NCBI RefSeq assembly: GCF_041080675.1
Contig: NZ_CP163520.1
Coordinates: 3,162,001-3,226,000 of the forward strand
From: Streptomyces sp. cg36
GTDB lineage: Bacteria; Actinomycetota; Actinomycetes; Streptomycetales; Streptomycetaceae
Direction: 5' to 3'
Length of the DNA stretch: 64,000 nucleotides
The notes below the pieces were generated by a model. That model had not been told where the DNA came from and did not search any database. It was given only the letters and a program-made list of their open reading frames with translations. The position numbers were made by a program, and so were the translations under genes. Below, piece by piece: positions 25,635-34,795 of this stretch; positions within the stretch are counted from its first letter, which is position 1; the number at the start of each line of letters is the position of its first letter.

Positions 25635-28100
25635 CTAGAGCTTCTCCACCGGCGCGTACCGCAGGAGGAGCTTCTTGGGGCGTTCGTCGCCGAAGTCGAT
25701 CGTCGCCTGGGCGTCCGAACCCGAGCCGGTCACCGACATCACCGTGCCCAGGCCGAACTGGTCGTGGGTGACGCGGTCGCCCACCGACAGCGCGATCACC
25801 GGCTTGTCGCCGGTGCGCCGGGTGGCGAAGCCCGAGGGGCCCGAGCGCGCCCGCGAGGAGGACAGCCCGCCGCCCAGGCCCTTGCCCGAGACCGGACCGG
25901 CCGGAGCCGCCATCGGGCCCGTCCGCTTCCACTCCAGGTGCTGGACCGGGATCTCCTCCAGGAAGCGGGACGGCGGGTTGTAGGAGGGCTGGCCCCAGGC
26001 GCTGCGCATGGAGGAGCGCGTCAGATACAGCCGCTCGCGGGCGCGGGTGATGCCCACGTACGCCAGGCGGCGCTCCTCCTCCAGCTCCTTGACCTGGCCG
26101 AGCGCGCGCATGTGCGGGAAGACGCCGTCCTCCAGACCGGTCAGGAACACCACCGGGAACTCCAGGCCCTTGGCGGTGTGCAGGGTCATCAGCGTGATGA
26201 CGCCGGCGCCCTCCTCGTCCTCGTCGGGGATCTGGTCCGAGTCGGCGACGAGGGCCACCTGCTCCAGGAACTCGGCGAGCGTCGGCGTGGGAGCGGCTGC
26301 CCCGTCGCCGTCCTCGGCCTCGCCCCGGGCCTGCTCGAACTCCAGGGCCACGGCGGCGAGTTCCTGGAGGTTCTCGATGCGGGTCTCGTCCTGGGGGTCG
26401 GTGGACGCCTGCAACTCGGCCAGGTAGCCGGTCTGTTCGAGGATCGCCTCCAGGACCACGGCGGGGCCCGCGCCCGAGTCGACGACGGTGCGCAGGTCGT
26501 CCATGAGCTGGTTGAAGCGCTTGACCGCGTTGGCCGAGCGGGCCGCCATGCCGTACGCCTCGTCGACGCGGCGCAGCGCCTGCGGGAAGGTGATCTTCTC
26601 GCGCAGCGAGAGCGCGTCGATCATCGCCTCGGCGCGGTCGCCGATGCCTCGCTTGGGCACGTTGAGGATGCGGCGCAGCGGCACCGCGTCCTCCGGGTTG
26701 GCCAGGACGCGCAGATAGGCCAGGACGTCCCGGACCTCCTTGCGCTCGTAGAAGCGCACCCCGCCGACGACCTTGTACGGCAGGCCGACCCGGATGAAGA
26801 TCTCCTCGAAGACACGGGACTGGGCGTTGGTGCGGTAGAAGATCGCCACGTCGCCGGCCTTGGCGTCGCCCGCGTCCGTGAGCCGGTCGATCTCGTCGGC
26901 GACGAACTGCGCCTCGTCGTGCTCGGTGTCCGCGACGTAGCCGGTGATGCGCGCGCCCTCGCCCGCGTCCGTCCACAGGTTCTTGGGGCGGCGGCTCTCG
27001 TTGCGCTCGATCACCGCGTTGGCGGCGGAGAGGATCGTCTGCGTGGAGCGGTAGTTCTGCTCCAGCATGATCGTCTTCGCGTCCGGATAGTCCTCCTCGA
27101 ACTGGAGGATGTTGCGGATGGTCGCGCCCCGGAAGGCGTAGATCGACTGGTCGGCGTCACCGACCACGCACAGCTCGCCCGGCGCCTCGTCCTGCCCGGC
27201 CGGGCCCACCAGCTCGCGCACCAGCGTGTACTGCGCGTGGTTGGTGTCCTGGTACTCGTCGACCATCACATGGCGGAAGCGGCGGCGGTAGTGCTCGGCG
27301 ACGTCCGGGAACGCCTGGAGCAGGTGGACCGTCGTCATGATGATGTCGTCGAAGTCCAGCGCGTTGGCCTCGCGCAGCCGCGCCTGGTACATCGCGTACG
27401 CCTGGGCCAGGGTCTTCTCGAAGCCGTCGGCGGCCTGGCCGGCGAAGGTCTCCTCGTCTATCAGCTCGTTCTTCAGGTTGGAGATCTTGGCGCTGAAGGA
27501 CTTCGGCGGATAGCGCTTGGGGTCGAAGTCGAGGTCGCGGCAGACCAGGGCCATCAGCCGCTTGGAGTCGGCCGCGTCGTAGATCGAGAACGACGAGGTG
27601 AAGCCGAGCTTCTTGGACTCGCGGCGCAGGATCCGGACACAGGCGCTGTGGAAGGTCATCACCCACATCGCGTGCGCGCGCGGGCCGACCAGCTGCTCGA
27701 CGCGCTCCTTCATCTCGCCCGCGGCCTTGTTGGTGAAGGTGATCGCGAGGATCTGGCCGGGGTGGACGCCGCGGGTGGCCAGCAGATGGGCGATGCGGTG
27801 GGTGAGCACCCGGGTCTTGCCGGAGCCCGCGCCGGCCACGATGAGCAGCGGGGAGCCCGCGTGGACCACGGCCGCCCGCTGGTTCTCGTTCAGCCCCTCC
27901 AGGAGGGTCGCCGGGTCGACCACCGGGCGCGGGGCGCCGTCCCGGTAGTACGCGTCGTGGCTCGGGGGCGCGTCGAAACGGCCCTGGAAGAGGTCGTCCG
28001 GCACCTCCTCGCGGACCGGGCCGTCCTCGGGCGGCGGCGGGTGCTCCTCCTCCGAGGGCTGGAGGTCCGCCAGGAAGCTGTCGTCAAAGAGGCTGCTCAT
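25635..28100 (-). CDS. pcrA: ATP-dependent DNA helicase PcrA/UvrD type
   Basis: This 3'-5' superfamily 1A helicase acts in nucleotide excision repair and replication restart. The 821 residues contain all SF1 motifs: LNENQRAAVVHAGSPLLIVA (Q motif), AGAGSGKTRVLTHRIAHLLA (I), VMVDEYQDTNHAQY (II), VVGDADQSIYAFRGAT (III), MLEQNYRS (IV), TLHTAKGLEFPVVFLTGLED (V) and EERRLAYVGITRARERLYLT (VI). The C-terminus (VGDRVTHDQFGLGTVMSVTG) is the Tudor-like domain that binds RNA polymerase in PcrA. It is a single gene, divergent from NlpC/P60 gene 1. Confidence 0.97.
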   Translation of the reverse strand: MSSLFDDSFLADLQPSEEEHPPPPEDGPVREEVPDDLFQGRFDAPPSHDAYYRDGAPRPVVDPATLLEGLNENQRAAVVHAGSPLLIVAGAGSGKTRVLTHRIAHLLATRGVHPGQILAITFTNKAAGEMKERVEQLVGPRAHAMWVMTFHSACVRILRRESKKLGFTSSFSIYDAADSKRLMALVCRDLDFDPKRYPPKSFSAKISNLKNELIDEETFAGQAADGFEKTLAQAYAMYQARLREANALDFDDIIMTTVHLLQAFPDVAEHYRRRFRHVMVDEYQDTNHAQYTLVRELVGPAGQDEAPGELCVVGDADQSIYAFRGATIRNILQFEEDYPDAKTIMLEQNYRSTQTILSAANAVIERNESRRPKNLWTDAGEGARITGYVADTEHDEAQFVADEIDRLTDAGDAKAGDVAIFYRTNAQSRVFEEIFIRVGLPYKVVGGVRFYERKEVRDVLAYLRVLANPEDAVPLRRILNVPKRGIGDRAEAMIDALSLREKITFPQALRRVDEAYGMAARSANAVKRFNQLMDDLRTVVDSGAGPAVVLEAILEQTGYLAELQASTDPQDETRIENLQELAAVALEFEQARGEAEDGDGAAAPTPTLAEFLEQVALVADSDQIPDEDEEGAGVITLMTLHTAKGLEFPVVFLTGLEDGVFPHMRALGQVKELEEERRLAYVGITRARERLYLTRSSMRSAWGQPSYNPPSRFLEEIPVQHLEWKRTGPMAAPAGPVSGKGLGGGLSSSRARSGPSGFATRRTGDKPVIALSVGDRVTHDQFGLGTVMSVTGSGSDAQATIDFGDERPKKLLLRYAPVEKL

Positions 28101-28216
28101 CGTCTCCCGAGTCTAGGACCCCGGTCCGACACCGCGCTGCCGCCTCCGGAGAGAGGGCCCGGCGATTACGCAGCGTGAAGGTCACGGGAATGTATCGGGC
28201 CTGTCCGACATCAACC

Positions 28217-28246
28217 TTCCCAGCCGTCCCGGGAGTTGGCTAGCGT
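28217..28246 (+). promoter_or_regulatory. Candidate promoter of NlpC/P60 gene 1
   Basis: TTCCCA (28217-28222) and TAGCGT (28241-28246) are 18 bp apart. The -10 fits the TAGNNT form common in Streptomyces. The -35 is weak. It would give a 5' leader of about 65-70 nt. Confidence 0.35.
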
Positions 28247-28319
28247 GCCGCCTCAACCGGGGAACGCCACCGTCCGGGGACCGCCCCCGTCCGGAACGAT
28301 CCGGAAGGAGGTGTCGGCC

Positions 28320-29510
28320 TTGCCCTCCCACCGCAAGCCGCGCACCCGCATCCGTACGACCGCGCCCGCCGTGGGCATCACCACGGCCGCGCTCGCCTCG
28401 ATGGGCCTGCTGGCCCAGAGCGCGGACGCCGCGCCCGGACGGCCCGGCCCGACCGTCGAGGACGTCCAGCGCAAGGTCGACGACCTGTACCGGCAGGCGG
28501 GCGGCGCCACCGAGCGGTACAACCGGGCCAAGGAGTCCACCGAGCGCGAGCGCACCCGGGCCGACGGCCTGCTGGACGAGGTCGCCCGGGGGACGGCCCG
28601 GCTCAACGACACCCGCCGGACGCTCGGGAACTACGCGGCCGAGCAGTACCGCACCGGCGGCATGGCCTCCACCGTGACGCTGCTGACGGCGGACGACCCG
28701 CAGACGTTCTTCGACCGCGACCACCTGATGAAGCGGCTGACCGGCCGCGAGGAGCGGGCGCTGCGGGACTTCGAGACCGAGCGCGCGGCCAACGCCGCCA
28801 GGCGCGCCGAGGCGACCCGGAGCCTCGCCCGGCTGACCGCCTCGCAGGAGGCGCTGCGCACCGGCAAGCGGGACGTCCAGGCGAAGCTGGCCGCCGCGCG
28901 GTCGCTGCTCGACCGGCTGACCGCGCGGGAGAAGGCGCGGCTGGCGGAGCTGGAGCGGAAGAAGGAGGCCGAGGCCCGGCGCAGGGCCGAGGAGCTGGCG
29001 GCGCGGCAGGCGGCGGCGAAGAAGGCCGCGGCGCGGGCGGCGGCCGACGCGGCGGCGCGGACCGGATCCGGTACGGGTGGATCCGGTACGGGTGGATCCG
29101 GTACGGGTGGATCCGGTACGGGCTCGTCGACCACCCCGCCCGCCCCCGCCCCCACCGGCACGGCCGAGGCGTCGAAGGCCCTGGCGTTCGCGCGGGCCCA
29201 GCTCGGCAAGCCGTACGTGTGGGGCGCGACCGGGCCGTCCTCGTACGACTGCTCCGGCCTCACCCAGGCCGCCTGGAGGGCCGCCGGGGTGGATCTGCCG
29301 CGGACCACCTGGGACCAGGCCAAGACCGGCACCCCGGTCGCCACGGCCGATCTGCGCCCCGGTGACCTGGTGTTCTTCTACGACGACATCAGCCATGTCG
29401 GGGTGTACGTCGGCGACGGCATGATGATCCACGCGCCGAAGCCGGGCGCGTACGTGCGCGAGGAGTCGATCTACTCCATGCCGATCCACGGGAGCGTGCG
29501 GCCGGGCTGA
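28320..29510 (+). CDS. NlpC/P60 peptidoglycan endopeptidase 1 (secreted, RipA-like)
   Basis: Start TTG at 28320 is chosen because GGAAGGAGG lies 8 nt upstream, giving 396 residues beginning MPSHRKPRTRIR. A signal peptide follows (TTAALASMGLLAQSADA). Residues about 45-260 form a coiled coil (TVEDVQRKVDDLYRQAGG, then EKARLAELERKKEAEARRRA). A GSGTG repeat linker leads to the NlpC/P60 domain with the catalytic Cys (YDCSGLTQAAW) and His (ISHVGVYVGDG). It cleaves the D-Glu to diaminopimelate bond of wall peptides, with activity probably held in check by the coiled coil. A close paralogue lies 0.8 kb downstream. Confidence 0.93.
   Translation: MPSHRKPRTRIRTTAPAVGITTAALASMGLLAQSADAAPGRPGPTVEDVQRKVDDLYRQAGGATERYNRAKESTERERTRADGLLDEVARGTARLNDTRRTLGNYAAEQYRTGGMASTVTLLTADDPQTFFDRDHLMKRLTGREERALRDFETERAANAARRAEATRSLARLTASQEALRTGKRDVQAKLAAARSLLDRLTAREKARLAELERKKEAEARRRAEELAARQAAAKKAAARAAADAAARTGSGTGGSGTGGSGTGGSGTGSSTTPPAPAPTGTAEASKALAFARAQLGKPYVWGATGPSSYDCSGLTQAAWRAAGVDLPRTTWDQAKTGTPVATADLRPGDLVFFYDDISHVGVYVGDGMMIHAPKPGAYVREESIYSMPIHGSVRPG
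29064..29123. repeat. Four copies of a 15-bp in-frame repeat (GSGTG linker)
   Basis: GGATCCGGTACGGGT repeats four times (the last copy ends in C) inside NlpC/P60 gene 1. It encodes a flexible Gly/Ser/Thr linker between coiled coil and catalytic domain. Copy number can change in frame. Confidence 0.9.
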
Positions 29511-29529
29511 CTCCCCGGCCGGGCGCGGC

Positions 29530-29883
29530 TCAGGTCCACAGGGTGGCGATGAAGATGTTCGCGACCGTCAGCCCGCCGACCGCGCCGAACAGGGCCTTCT
29601 CGACCTTCTCGTCGTCGCGCTTGACGTAGACCAGGCCGAGCACGACCACCAGGACGGCCAGCTTGAGGCCGATCTTGGCGGTGTTCACGGAGTTGTCGTC
29701 GGCCTGGTTCAGGCCGACCAGGGCGACGCCGGTGACCAGCATGGTCAGCGCGCCGTGCAGCATCGCGGGCACGAACCGGGCGGTCCCCGCACCCATCGCC
29801 TTCATCTGCGTCAGGAAGCCGCCGAGCAGCGAGGCGATGCCGATGATGTGCAGGGCGACGAAGACATTGATGAGTACGTCCAT
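29530..29883 (-). CDS. Small four-helix membrane protein, unknown function
   Basis: This encodes 117 residues from the ATG at 29883. Four hydrophobic segments cover nearly the whole chain (LINVFVALHIIGIASLLGGF, FVPAMLHGALTMLVTGVALV, IGLKLAVLVVVLGLVYVK, ALFGAVGGLTVANIFIATLW), with a charged loop KRDDEKVEKA. No catalytic motif is seen. It lies between the two NlpC/P60 genes on the opposite strand, and this placement is the only hint of an envelope role. Confidence 0.8.
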   Translation of the reverse strand: MDVLINVFVALHIIGIASLLGGFLTQMKAMGAGTARFVPAMLHGALTMLVTGVALVGLNQADDNSVNTAKIGLKLAVLVVVLGLVYVKRDDEKVEKALFGAVGGLTVANIFIATLWT

Positions 29884-30265
29884 GGTGTCGGAGCCTAGCC
29901 ACCGCGCCGGACGGGCCGGCAGGCAGGTCGTCCCGTCCGCCCGACGGGCCCCGGACGGCCCCTAGCACGCTCGGGAGGGCCGCCGGGTCTCCTCCGTCTC
30001 CTCGGTCACAGCCGCACGGCGAAAGCGTGCGGGTTCATCGGCGTACCGGTCACCTCCGGTCGCACAGTCGCCGGATGTGAGCACTTCTCATCAGTTCATC
30101 GCTCGACCGTGTCACTCAGGTTTAGCGTCCTCCCCCAGGTGACCGACTCCCCACCGCCGCCCCCCACGGGGCGGTCATCGGTCACCACGCCGAGAGATCC
30201 GGCGGCGGGCCGTCCCCCCTGTGCGGTCCGTCGCCGGATGCGAACGGAAGGACGTGAAGGCCCCC
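29884..30265. other. Divergent intergenic region, 382 bp
   Basis: It must hold promoters for the small membrane protein and NlpC/P60 gene 2. A TAGCGT at 30123-30128 resembles the -10 of NlpC/P60 gene 1, but no well-spaced -35 was found. The 30030-30110 part has several short inverted words. No riboswitch pattern was recognised. Confidence 0.35.
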
Positions 30266-31342
30266 GTGGCTGCACATCGAAAGCCCAGGCAGCATCCGCT
30301 CACCGGCCCCGCCGCCCGCACGGCGGCGACGCTGGCGCTGGCCGGAGCCGCCACCGCCACCGCCTTCGAGGGGACCGGCCACGCCGAGCCCCGGCTGACC
30401 CCGGCCCAGGTCAAGGCCAAGGTGGACAGCCTGTACCGCGACGCCGAGGTGGCCACCGAGGCGTACGACGGCACGAAGGAGAAGGCCGACGCCACCCAGA
30501 AGTCGGTGGCCGCGCTGCAGGACGAGACGGCCCGCAAGACCGACCGGCTCAACCTCGCCCGCAACGCGCTGGGCTCCATCGCCACCGCGCAGTACCGCAC
30601 CGGCGGGGTCGCCCCCACGCTCCAGCTGATGCTCTCCTCCGACCCGCAGCGGTTCCTGGACGACGCTGCCTTCCAGGAGCGCGCGGGAGACCGTACGGCG
30701 AACGCGGTGGCCGGGGTGCGCACACAGCTCGCCGAGCTCAAGCGGCTGCACACCGCCGCCGACGGCCGCCTCGCCGAGCTGCGCGGGCAGCAGGCCGAGC
30801 TCAAGCGGCAGAAGGAGACCATCCAGTCGAAGATCGACTCGGCACGGGCGCTGCTCACCCGGCTCACCGCCGACCAGCGGGCCGCGTACGAGGACCAGGA
30901 CGGCGGCGGCCGGGCCGACTCCTCCGCCGCCAGCCGGGGCGACCGCTCCCCGGCCCCCGCGCCCTCCTCCGACGGGCTGCTCCCGGCCCCGAGCGGCCGT
31001 GCCGCCGCTGCCGTGGCGTACGCGTACGCGGCGCTCGGCAAGCCGTACGTGTGGGGCGCGACCGGGCCGTCCTCGTACGACTGCTCCGGCCTCACCCAGG
31101 CCGCCTGGAACGCGGCGGGCGTCTCGCTGCCCCGGACCACCTACACCCAGATCAACTCCGGCACCCGGGTCTCCCGCTCCCAGCTGGCCCCCGGTGACCT
31201 GGTGTTCTTCTACTCGGGGATCAGCCACGTCGGGCTCTACATCGGCGGCGGCCAGATGATCCACGCGCCGCACCCGGGAGCGCCGGTGCGGATCGCGCCG
31301 ATCGACCAGATGCCCTTCGCGGGGGCGACCCGGCCCGCGTGA
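30266..31342 (+). CDS. NlpC/P60 peptidoglycan endopeptidase 2 (secreted, RipA-like)
   Basis: This encodes 358 residues from GTG at 30266, with GAAGG 5 nt upstream. The N-terminus AAHRKPRQHPLTGPAARTAA, then TLALAGAATATA, is the signal peptide. The coiled coil begins LTPAQVKAKVDSLYRDAEVA. The NlpC/P60 domain carries YDCSGLTQAAW and ISHVGLYIGGGQMIHAP with catalytic Cys and His. The layout is the same as gene 1, and 77 bp around the active-site Cys are identical between the two, pointing to duplication with gene conversion or strong constraint. Likely role is wall remodelling. Confidence 0.93.
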   Translation: MAAHRKPRQHPLTGPAARTAATLALAGAATATAFEGTGHAEPRLTPAQVKAKVDSLYRDAEVATEAYDGTKEKADATQKSVAALQDETARKTDRLNLARNALGSIATAQYRTGGVAPTLQLMLSSDPQRFLDDAAFQERAGDRTANAVAGVRTQLAELKRLHTAADGRLAELRGQQAELKRQKETIQSKIDSARALLTRLTADQRAAYEDQDGGGRADSSAASRGDRSPAPAPSSDGLLPAPSGRAAAAVAYAYAALGKPYVWGATGPSSYDCSGLTQAAWNAAGVSLPRTTYTQINSGTRVSRSQLAPGDLVFFYSGISHVGLYIGGGQMIHAPHPGAPVRIAPIDQMPFAGATRPA

Positions 31343-31418
31343 GGTGCGGCGCGGAGCAGCCGCCGTACGCCGTGGGCCCTCGGCCGTACGCCGTGGACCG
31401 AACGCCGTGGGCCGCCAG

Positions 31419-32555
31419 TCAGACGCCGTTGGCCGGGGTGACCTTGCCGCCCTGGCCCAGCTCCTTGGTGAGCCAGCGGAACACGTCGGGCACCTGGCGC
31501 TCCCAGACGCTGCTGCGGTGGCCGCCGCCGCTGAGCCGGACCACGTGGACGGTGGTCGGGGCCTTGGCGGCCTTGCGCAGCGCCACCCCGTCGTTGTAGC
31601 CGTCGCCCGCCTCGCCGGAGACGAACAGCGAGGTCAGCGGCGGGGTCTTGGCGTTCTTGAGGATCCACAGCGGGTTCGACTCACGGCGCAGGGTCGGGTC
31701 GTGCGCGGTGATCGAGGCGCCCTCGGCGGCCGGGTCGTTGTAGCCGGAGAGGTCGACTCCGGCGCGGTAGCGGTCGGGGTGCGAGACGGCGAGCCGGGCG
31801 GCGCAGTGGCCGCCCGCCGAGTACCCGGCGACGGCCCAGCCCTCCGGCCCGGTGGCGGCCCGGAAGTTGTCGGTGACCATCTTGCGCACGTCGACGCTGA
31901 TCCAGGTGTCGGCGTTGACGATGCCCGGCACGTTGGCGCAGCCGGTGTCACGGCCGTCCAGCAGCGTGGTGCGCGGCGAGACCAGGATGAACGGCGCGAC
32001 CTCGCCCCGCTCCATCATCGGCTTCAGCTGCCGCTGGGTGTGCAGCGAGCCGAACCAGGCGCCGATCGACCCCGGGTAGCCGGGCAGCAGCTCGACCACG
32101 GGGAAGGTCTTGTCCTTGTACGCGGGGTCGTTGTACTGCGGCGGGAGCCAGACCGCGACATCGCCCTCCACCCCGGAGATCGCGCCCCGGAGCGTGGTCT
32201 TCATGACGCCGTCGCCGACCTTGCCCTTGTACTCCTTGAAGTGCTGCTTGACCTTGGGCGCGGAGGCCGCCTTCTTGCCGCCGGTGCCGTCGGGGCCGAG
32301 GTCGGGGGCGGCGGTGACGTGGTTGCCGGTGCCGAGCAGGTCGTCCCAGTTGTCGTAGAGCCCGTTGGCGTTGTTGACCATCACGAAGACCACCAGGACG
32401 GCGGTGAACTGCGCGAACACCAGCATGGACAGCCGTGCGGCCCCGCGCACCACGGCCGGGCCGCGGACCTTGCTCCACAGGAACAGGGGCAGCAGCAGGG
32501 CCGCCGCCGCCACGACGACGGCGGTCAGCAGGAAGGGGGTACCGGTCAGGCTCAT
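31419..32555 (-). CDS. Membrane-anchored esterase/hydrolase (mycolyltransferase-like fold), copy 2
   Basis: This encodes 378 residues. Two N-terminal membrane helices (FLLTAVVVAAAALLLPLFLW; LSMLVFAQFTAVLVVFVMV) lead to an outer alpha/beta-hydrolase domain: FPVVELLPGYPGSIGAWFGS, nucleophile elbow WAVAGYSAGGHCAARLAVSH, and the C-terminal LSGGGHRSSVWER His. It resembles the esterase D/antigen 85 family. Its ATG overlaps the stop of the upstream copy by 1 bp (TGATG), so the pair is translationally coupled. The substrate is unknown; cell-envelope esters are likely given the topology. Confidence 0.85.
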   Translation of the reverse strand: MSLTGTPFLLTAVVVAAAALLLPLFLWSKVRGPAVVRGAARLSMLVFAQFTAVLVVFVMVNNANGLYDNWDDLLGTGNHVTAAPDLGPDGTGGKKAASAPKVKQHFKEYKGKVGDGVMKTTLRGAISGVEGDVAVWLPPQYNDPAYKDKTFPVVELLPGYPGSIGAWFGSLHTQRQLKPMMERGEVAPFILVSPRTTLLDGRDTGCANVPGIVNADTWISVDVRKMVTDNFRAATGPEGWAVAGYSAGGHCAARLAVSHPDRYRAGVDLSGYNDPAAEGASITAHDPTLRRESNPLWILKNAKTPPLTSLFVSGEAGDGYNDGVALRKAAKAPTTVHVVRLSGGGHRSSVWERQVPDVFRWLTKELGQGGKVTPANGV

Positions 32556-33754
32556 CACGCACGGGAAGAGCCGGTTGAGTGAACCGGAGTTGCCCCGCTT
32601 TGCGAGGGCTTTACCCTTCGGGTACTTGCCCCGCACTCCACGGGCCCGCCGACCACCCCGCTCAGCCAGCGGAACACCTGCGGCACCAGGGGCCGCCAGG
32701 TGGTGAGGCGGTGGCCGCCGGAGGTCCGGACGACGGTGACGGCGGTCGGCGCGTGCGCGGCGGCCCGCAGCGCGAGCCCGTCGTCGTAGCCGTCCTTGGG
32801 CTCGCCGGTGAGATAGAGCGAGGTGAGCGGCGGGCGCCTGGCGTGGCGGAGCATCCACAGCGGGTCGGTGGCGCGCCGCAGCGCCGGGTCGTGGGCGGTG
32901 ATCGAGTCGGGCTCGGCGGCCGGGTCGTTGTAGCCGGAGAGGCCGACGCCCGCGCGGTAGCGGTCCGGGTGCGCGACGGCGAGCCGGGCGGCGCAGTGGC
33001 CGCCGGCCGAGAACCCGGCGACGGCCCAGCCCGCCGCGTCCTTGCGGGCCCGGAAGCTGTCGGTCACCGCCTTGCGCACGTCCACGCTCAGCCAGCTGTC
33101 GGCGTCGACCACGCCCGGTACGTTGGCGCAGCCCGTGTCCTTGCCGGGCAGCAGCGTGGTGCGCGGCGAGACCAGGATGAACGGGGTGACCTCGCCCCGC
33201 TCCATCATCGGCTTGAGCTGCGTCTGCGCGTCGAGGCTGTTCCACCAGTCCCGGGCCGAGCCCGGGTACCCGGCGAGCAGCTCGACGACCGGGAAGCGCT
33301 TGTCGCGGTAGGCGGGGGCGCCGTACTGCGGCGGCAGCCACACGTACACCTCGCCCTCGGCGCCCGACACCCGCCCCTTGAGGTGGGCGAGCCGCAGCCC
33401 CGGTCCGAGGTCGGGGTCGCCGGTGACGTCGGCGAACGACTGCGGCACGGGCGGCGAGTCCCCCATGTTCCGCCCGCCCGTCCCGTCGGCGCCCAGGTCC
33501 GGGGCGGCGGTGACATGACTCTCGGTGCCGAGCAGATCGCCCCAGCTGTCGTACAGCCCGTACTGGTCGTTGACGGCCACGAACACCGCGAGGACGGCGC
33601 TGACCTGCGCCACGACAACCATCCCGAGCCGCACCCCACCCCGCACGACCCGATGCCCCCGCACCCGCCCCCACCACACGAGCGGAACGACCACGGCGAG
33701 CACGACCGCGCCCCACACGAAGAGGAGGACAGGGGTTCCGGTCAGGCTGGTCAC
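32555..33754 (-). CDS. Membrane-anchored esterase/hydrolase (mycolyltransferase-like fold), copy 1
   Basis: This 399-residue tandem paralogue of the next gene has the same order: two N-terminal helices (VLLFVWGAVVLAVVVPLVWW; GMVVVAQVSAVLAVFVAV), then FPVVELLAGYPGSARDWWNS, nucleophile WAVAGFSAGGHCAARLAVAH and the His region TSGGHRLTTWRPL. Long stretches are identical to copy 2. It has an extra C-terminal tail of about 28 residues with no similarity to copy 2. In that tail the gene runs on to overlap the start of copy 2, as though the original stop had been lost. Confidence 0.85.
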   Translation of the reverse strand: MTSLTGTPVLLFVWGAVVLAVVVPLVWWGRVRGHRVVRGGVRLGMVVVAQVSAVLAVFVAVNDQYGLYDSWGDLLGTESHVTAAPDLGADGTGGRNMGDSPPVPQSFADVTGDPDLGPGLRLAHLKGRVSGAEGEVYVWLPPQYGAPAYRDKRFPVVELLAGYPGSARDWWNSLDAQTQLKPMMERGEVTPFILVSPRTTLLPGKDTGCANVPGVVDADSWLSVDVRKAVTDSFRARKDAAGWAVAGFSAGGHCAARLAVAHPDRYRAGVGLSGYNDPAAEPDSITAHDPALRRATDPLWMLRHARRPPLTSLYLTGEPKDGYDDGLALRAAAHAPTAVTVVRTSGGHRLTTWRPLVPQVFRWLSGVVGGPVECGASTRRVKPSQSGATPVHSTGSSRA

Positions 33755-33805
33755 GTGGGAGGAGAGGGTGAGGGGGGTGTCCTGGTTGACTGGTTTGCCG
33801 GGTTT

Positions 33806-34792
33806 TTACGTGCGCGGGCTCGCGGGCGGGGAGCAGTGGAGGGCGCCCGTCACCACAGCGGTGAACCTGGTGAGGAGCTCCTTCGCCGGCAGCAGGCCCG
33901 CCGCCTTCCGCTCGGCCGGGTCCCACGGGTAGGCGTTGTCGTCCACGGTGACGAAGACCGGCCCGCCCGGGCAGTCGAGCCTGGTCGCCCCGGCGGCGGG
34001 CAGCCCTTGGGACAGCAGAGGATCCCGCACCGCCGCGAAGCGGGCGTACGGCCCGTGCTGGTCGTCGGCGAACGCGAGGTCGCATATCCATGCCTTGCCG
34101 AGCTCGCCGGTGAACCCGGCGCGAGTGGCACGGCCGCCTTGGCCGGTCACCGCAGGGATGGTGAAGCCCGGCAGGTCACAGACCTGCGCGAACCCGGCCG
34201 ATGAGGTCCGGGGACGGGCGAGTTCGGCCCGGCTTCCCTTGGTCTGGCAGCCCGCGTCGGCGGCCGTGGACTCGGCGGCGGCGGTGAGCAGCCTCGCGAG
34301 TGCCCCTTCGTCGGCCGCGCCACCCGACACGGAGGCCACCACCGCGACCTTGGCGTCCGTCCCGTCGCTCGGCACACCCTGTGGAACGCGGCAGCCGGAG
34401 GGCAGCACGGCCCAGCCTCCCCGCCCGTCGGCACCCCCGGCCACCGGGCCGGTGAACAGGCGCAGAGTGGACGACGCCGCCCACTCCCCCATGGCGAAGG
34501 GGTACTTGGCGGGCTCGGCGGCCACCCGGACCGTGACCGTCGACTCACCGCCGACGAGCAGGCCCGACCTCTTCACCGTGCACACCGTGTCCGTACCGGA
34601 GGCCGACAGCCGGCCGGAGCCGTCGAGCACGTCCTCGACGTCGGAGGACTTCAGCCAGCCTCCGCACAGCCGGTCCGCCCCGAACACATTGGTGTTGAAG
34701 CCGATGTGGAGTCCGCCCAGCACCAGCGCGACCAGCGCCACGCCCCACACCCATTTCATCCCGGTCGTACCTGGGACCATCCGGATGGCCAT
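33806..34792 (-). CDS. Membrane-anchored exported protein of the WXG-like cassette
   Basis: This encodes 328 residues. One N-terminal helix (WVWGVALVALVLGGLHIGF) is followed by an outer domain with paired cysteines (LCGGWL, DTVCTV, GCRVP, GCQTK, VCDLP, WICDLA, LDCPGG, LHCSP). Internal symmetry is visible: the first and second halves have similar Cys spacing. No lipobox is seen. It starts 3 bp beyond the large WXG-like gene, so it is almost certainly co-translated with it. It may be a surface receptor or a chaperone/immunity-like partner. I recognise no domain name. Confidence 0.75.
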   Translation of the reverse strand: MAIRMVPGTTGMKWVWGVALVALVLGGLHIGFNTNVFGADRLCGGWLKSSDVEDVLDGSGRLSASGTDTVCTVKRSGLLVGGESTVTVRVAAEPAKYPFAMGEWAASSTLRLFTGPVAGGADGRGGWAVLPSGCRVPQGVPSDGTDAKVAVVASVSGGAADEGALARLLTAAAESTAADAGCQTKGSRAELARPRTSSAGFAQVCDLPGFTIPAVTGQGGRATRAGFTGELGKAWICDLAFADDQHGPYARFAAVRDPLLSQGLPAAGATRLDCPGGPVFVTVDDNAYPWDPAERKAAGLLPAKELLTRFTAVVTGALHCSPPASPRT

Positions 34793-34795
34793 CGG

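Noticed and set aside
23651..30265. c-di-AMP (ydaO) riboswitches ahead of the M23 and NlpC/P60 genes
   Set aside because: Expected in Streptomyces hydrolase genes, but I could not find the conserved segments in any of the three leaders.
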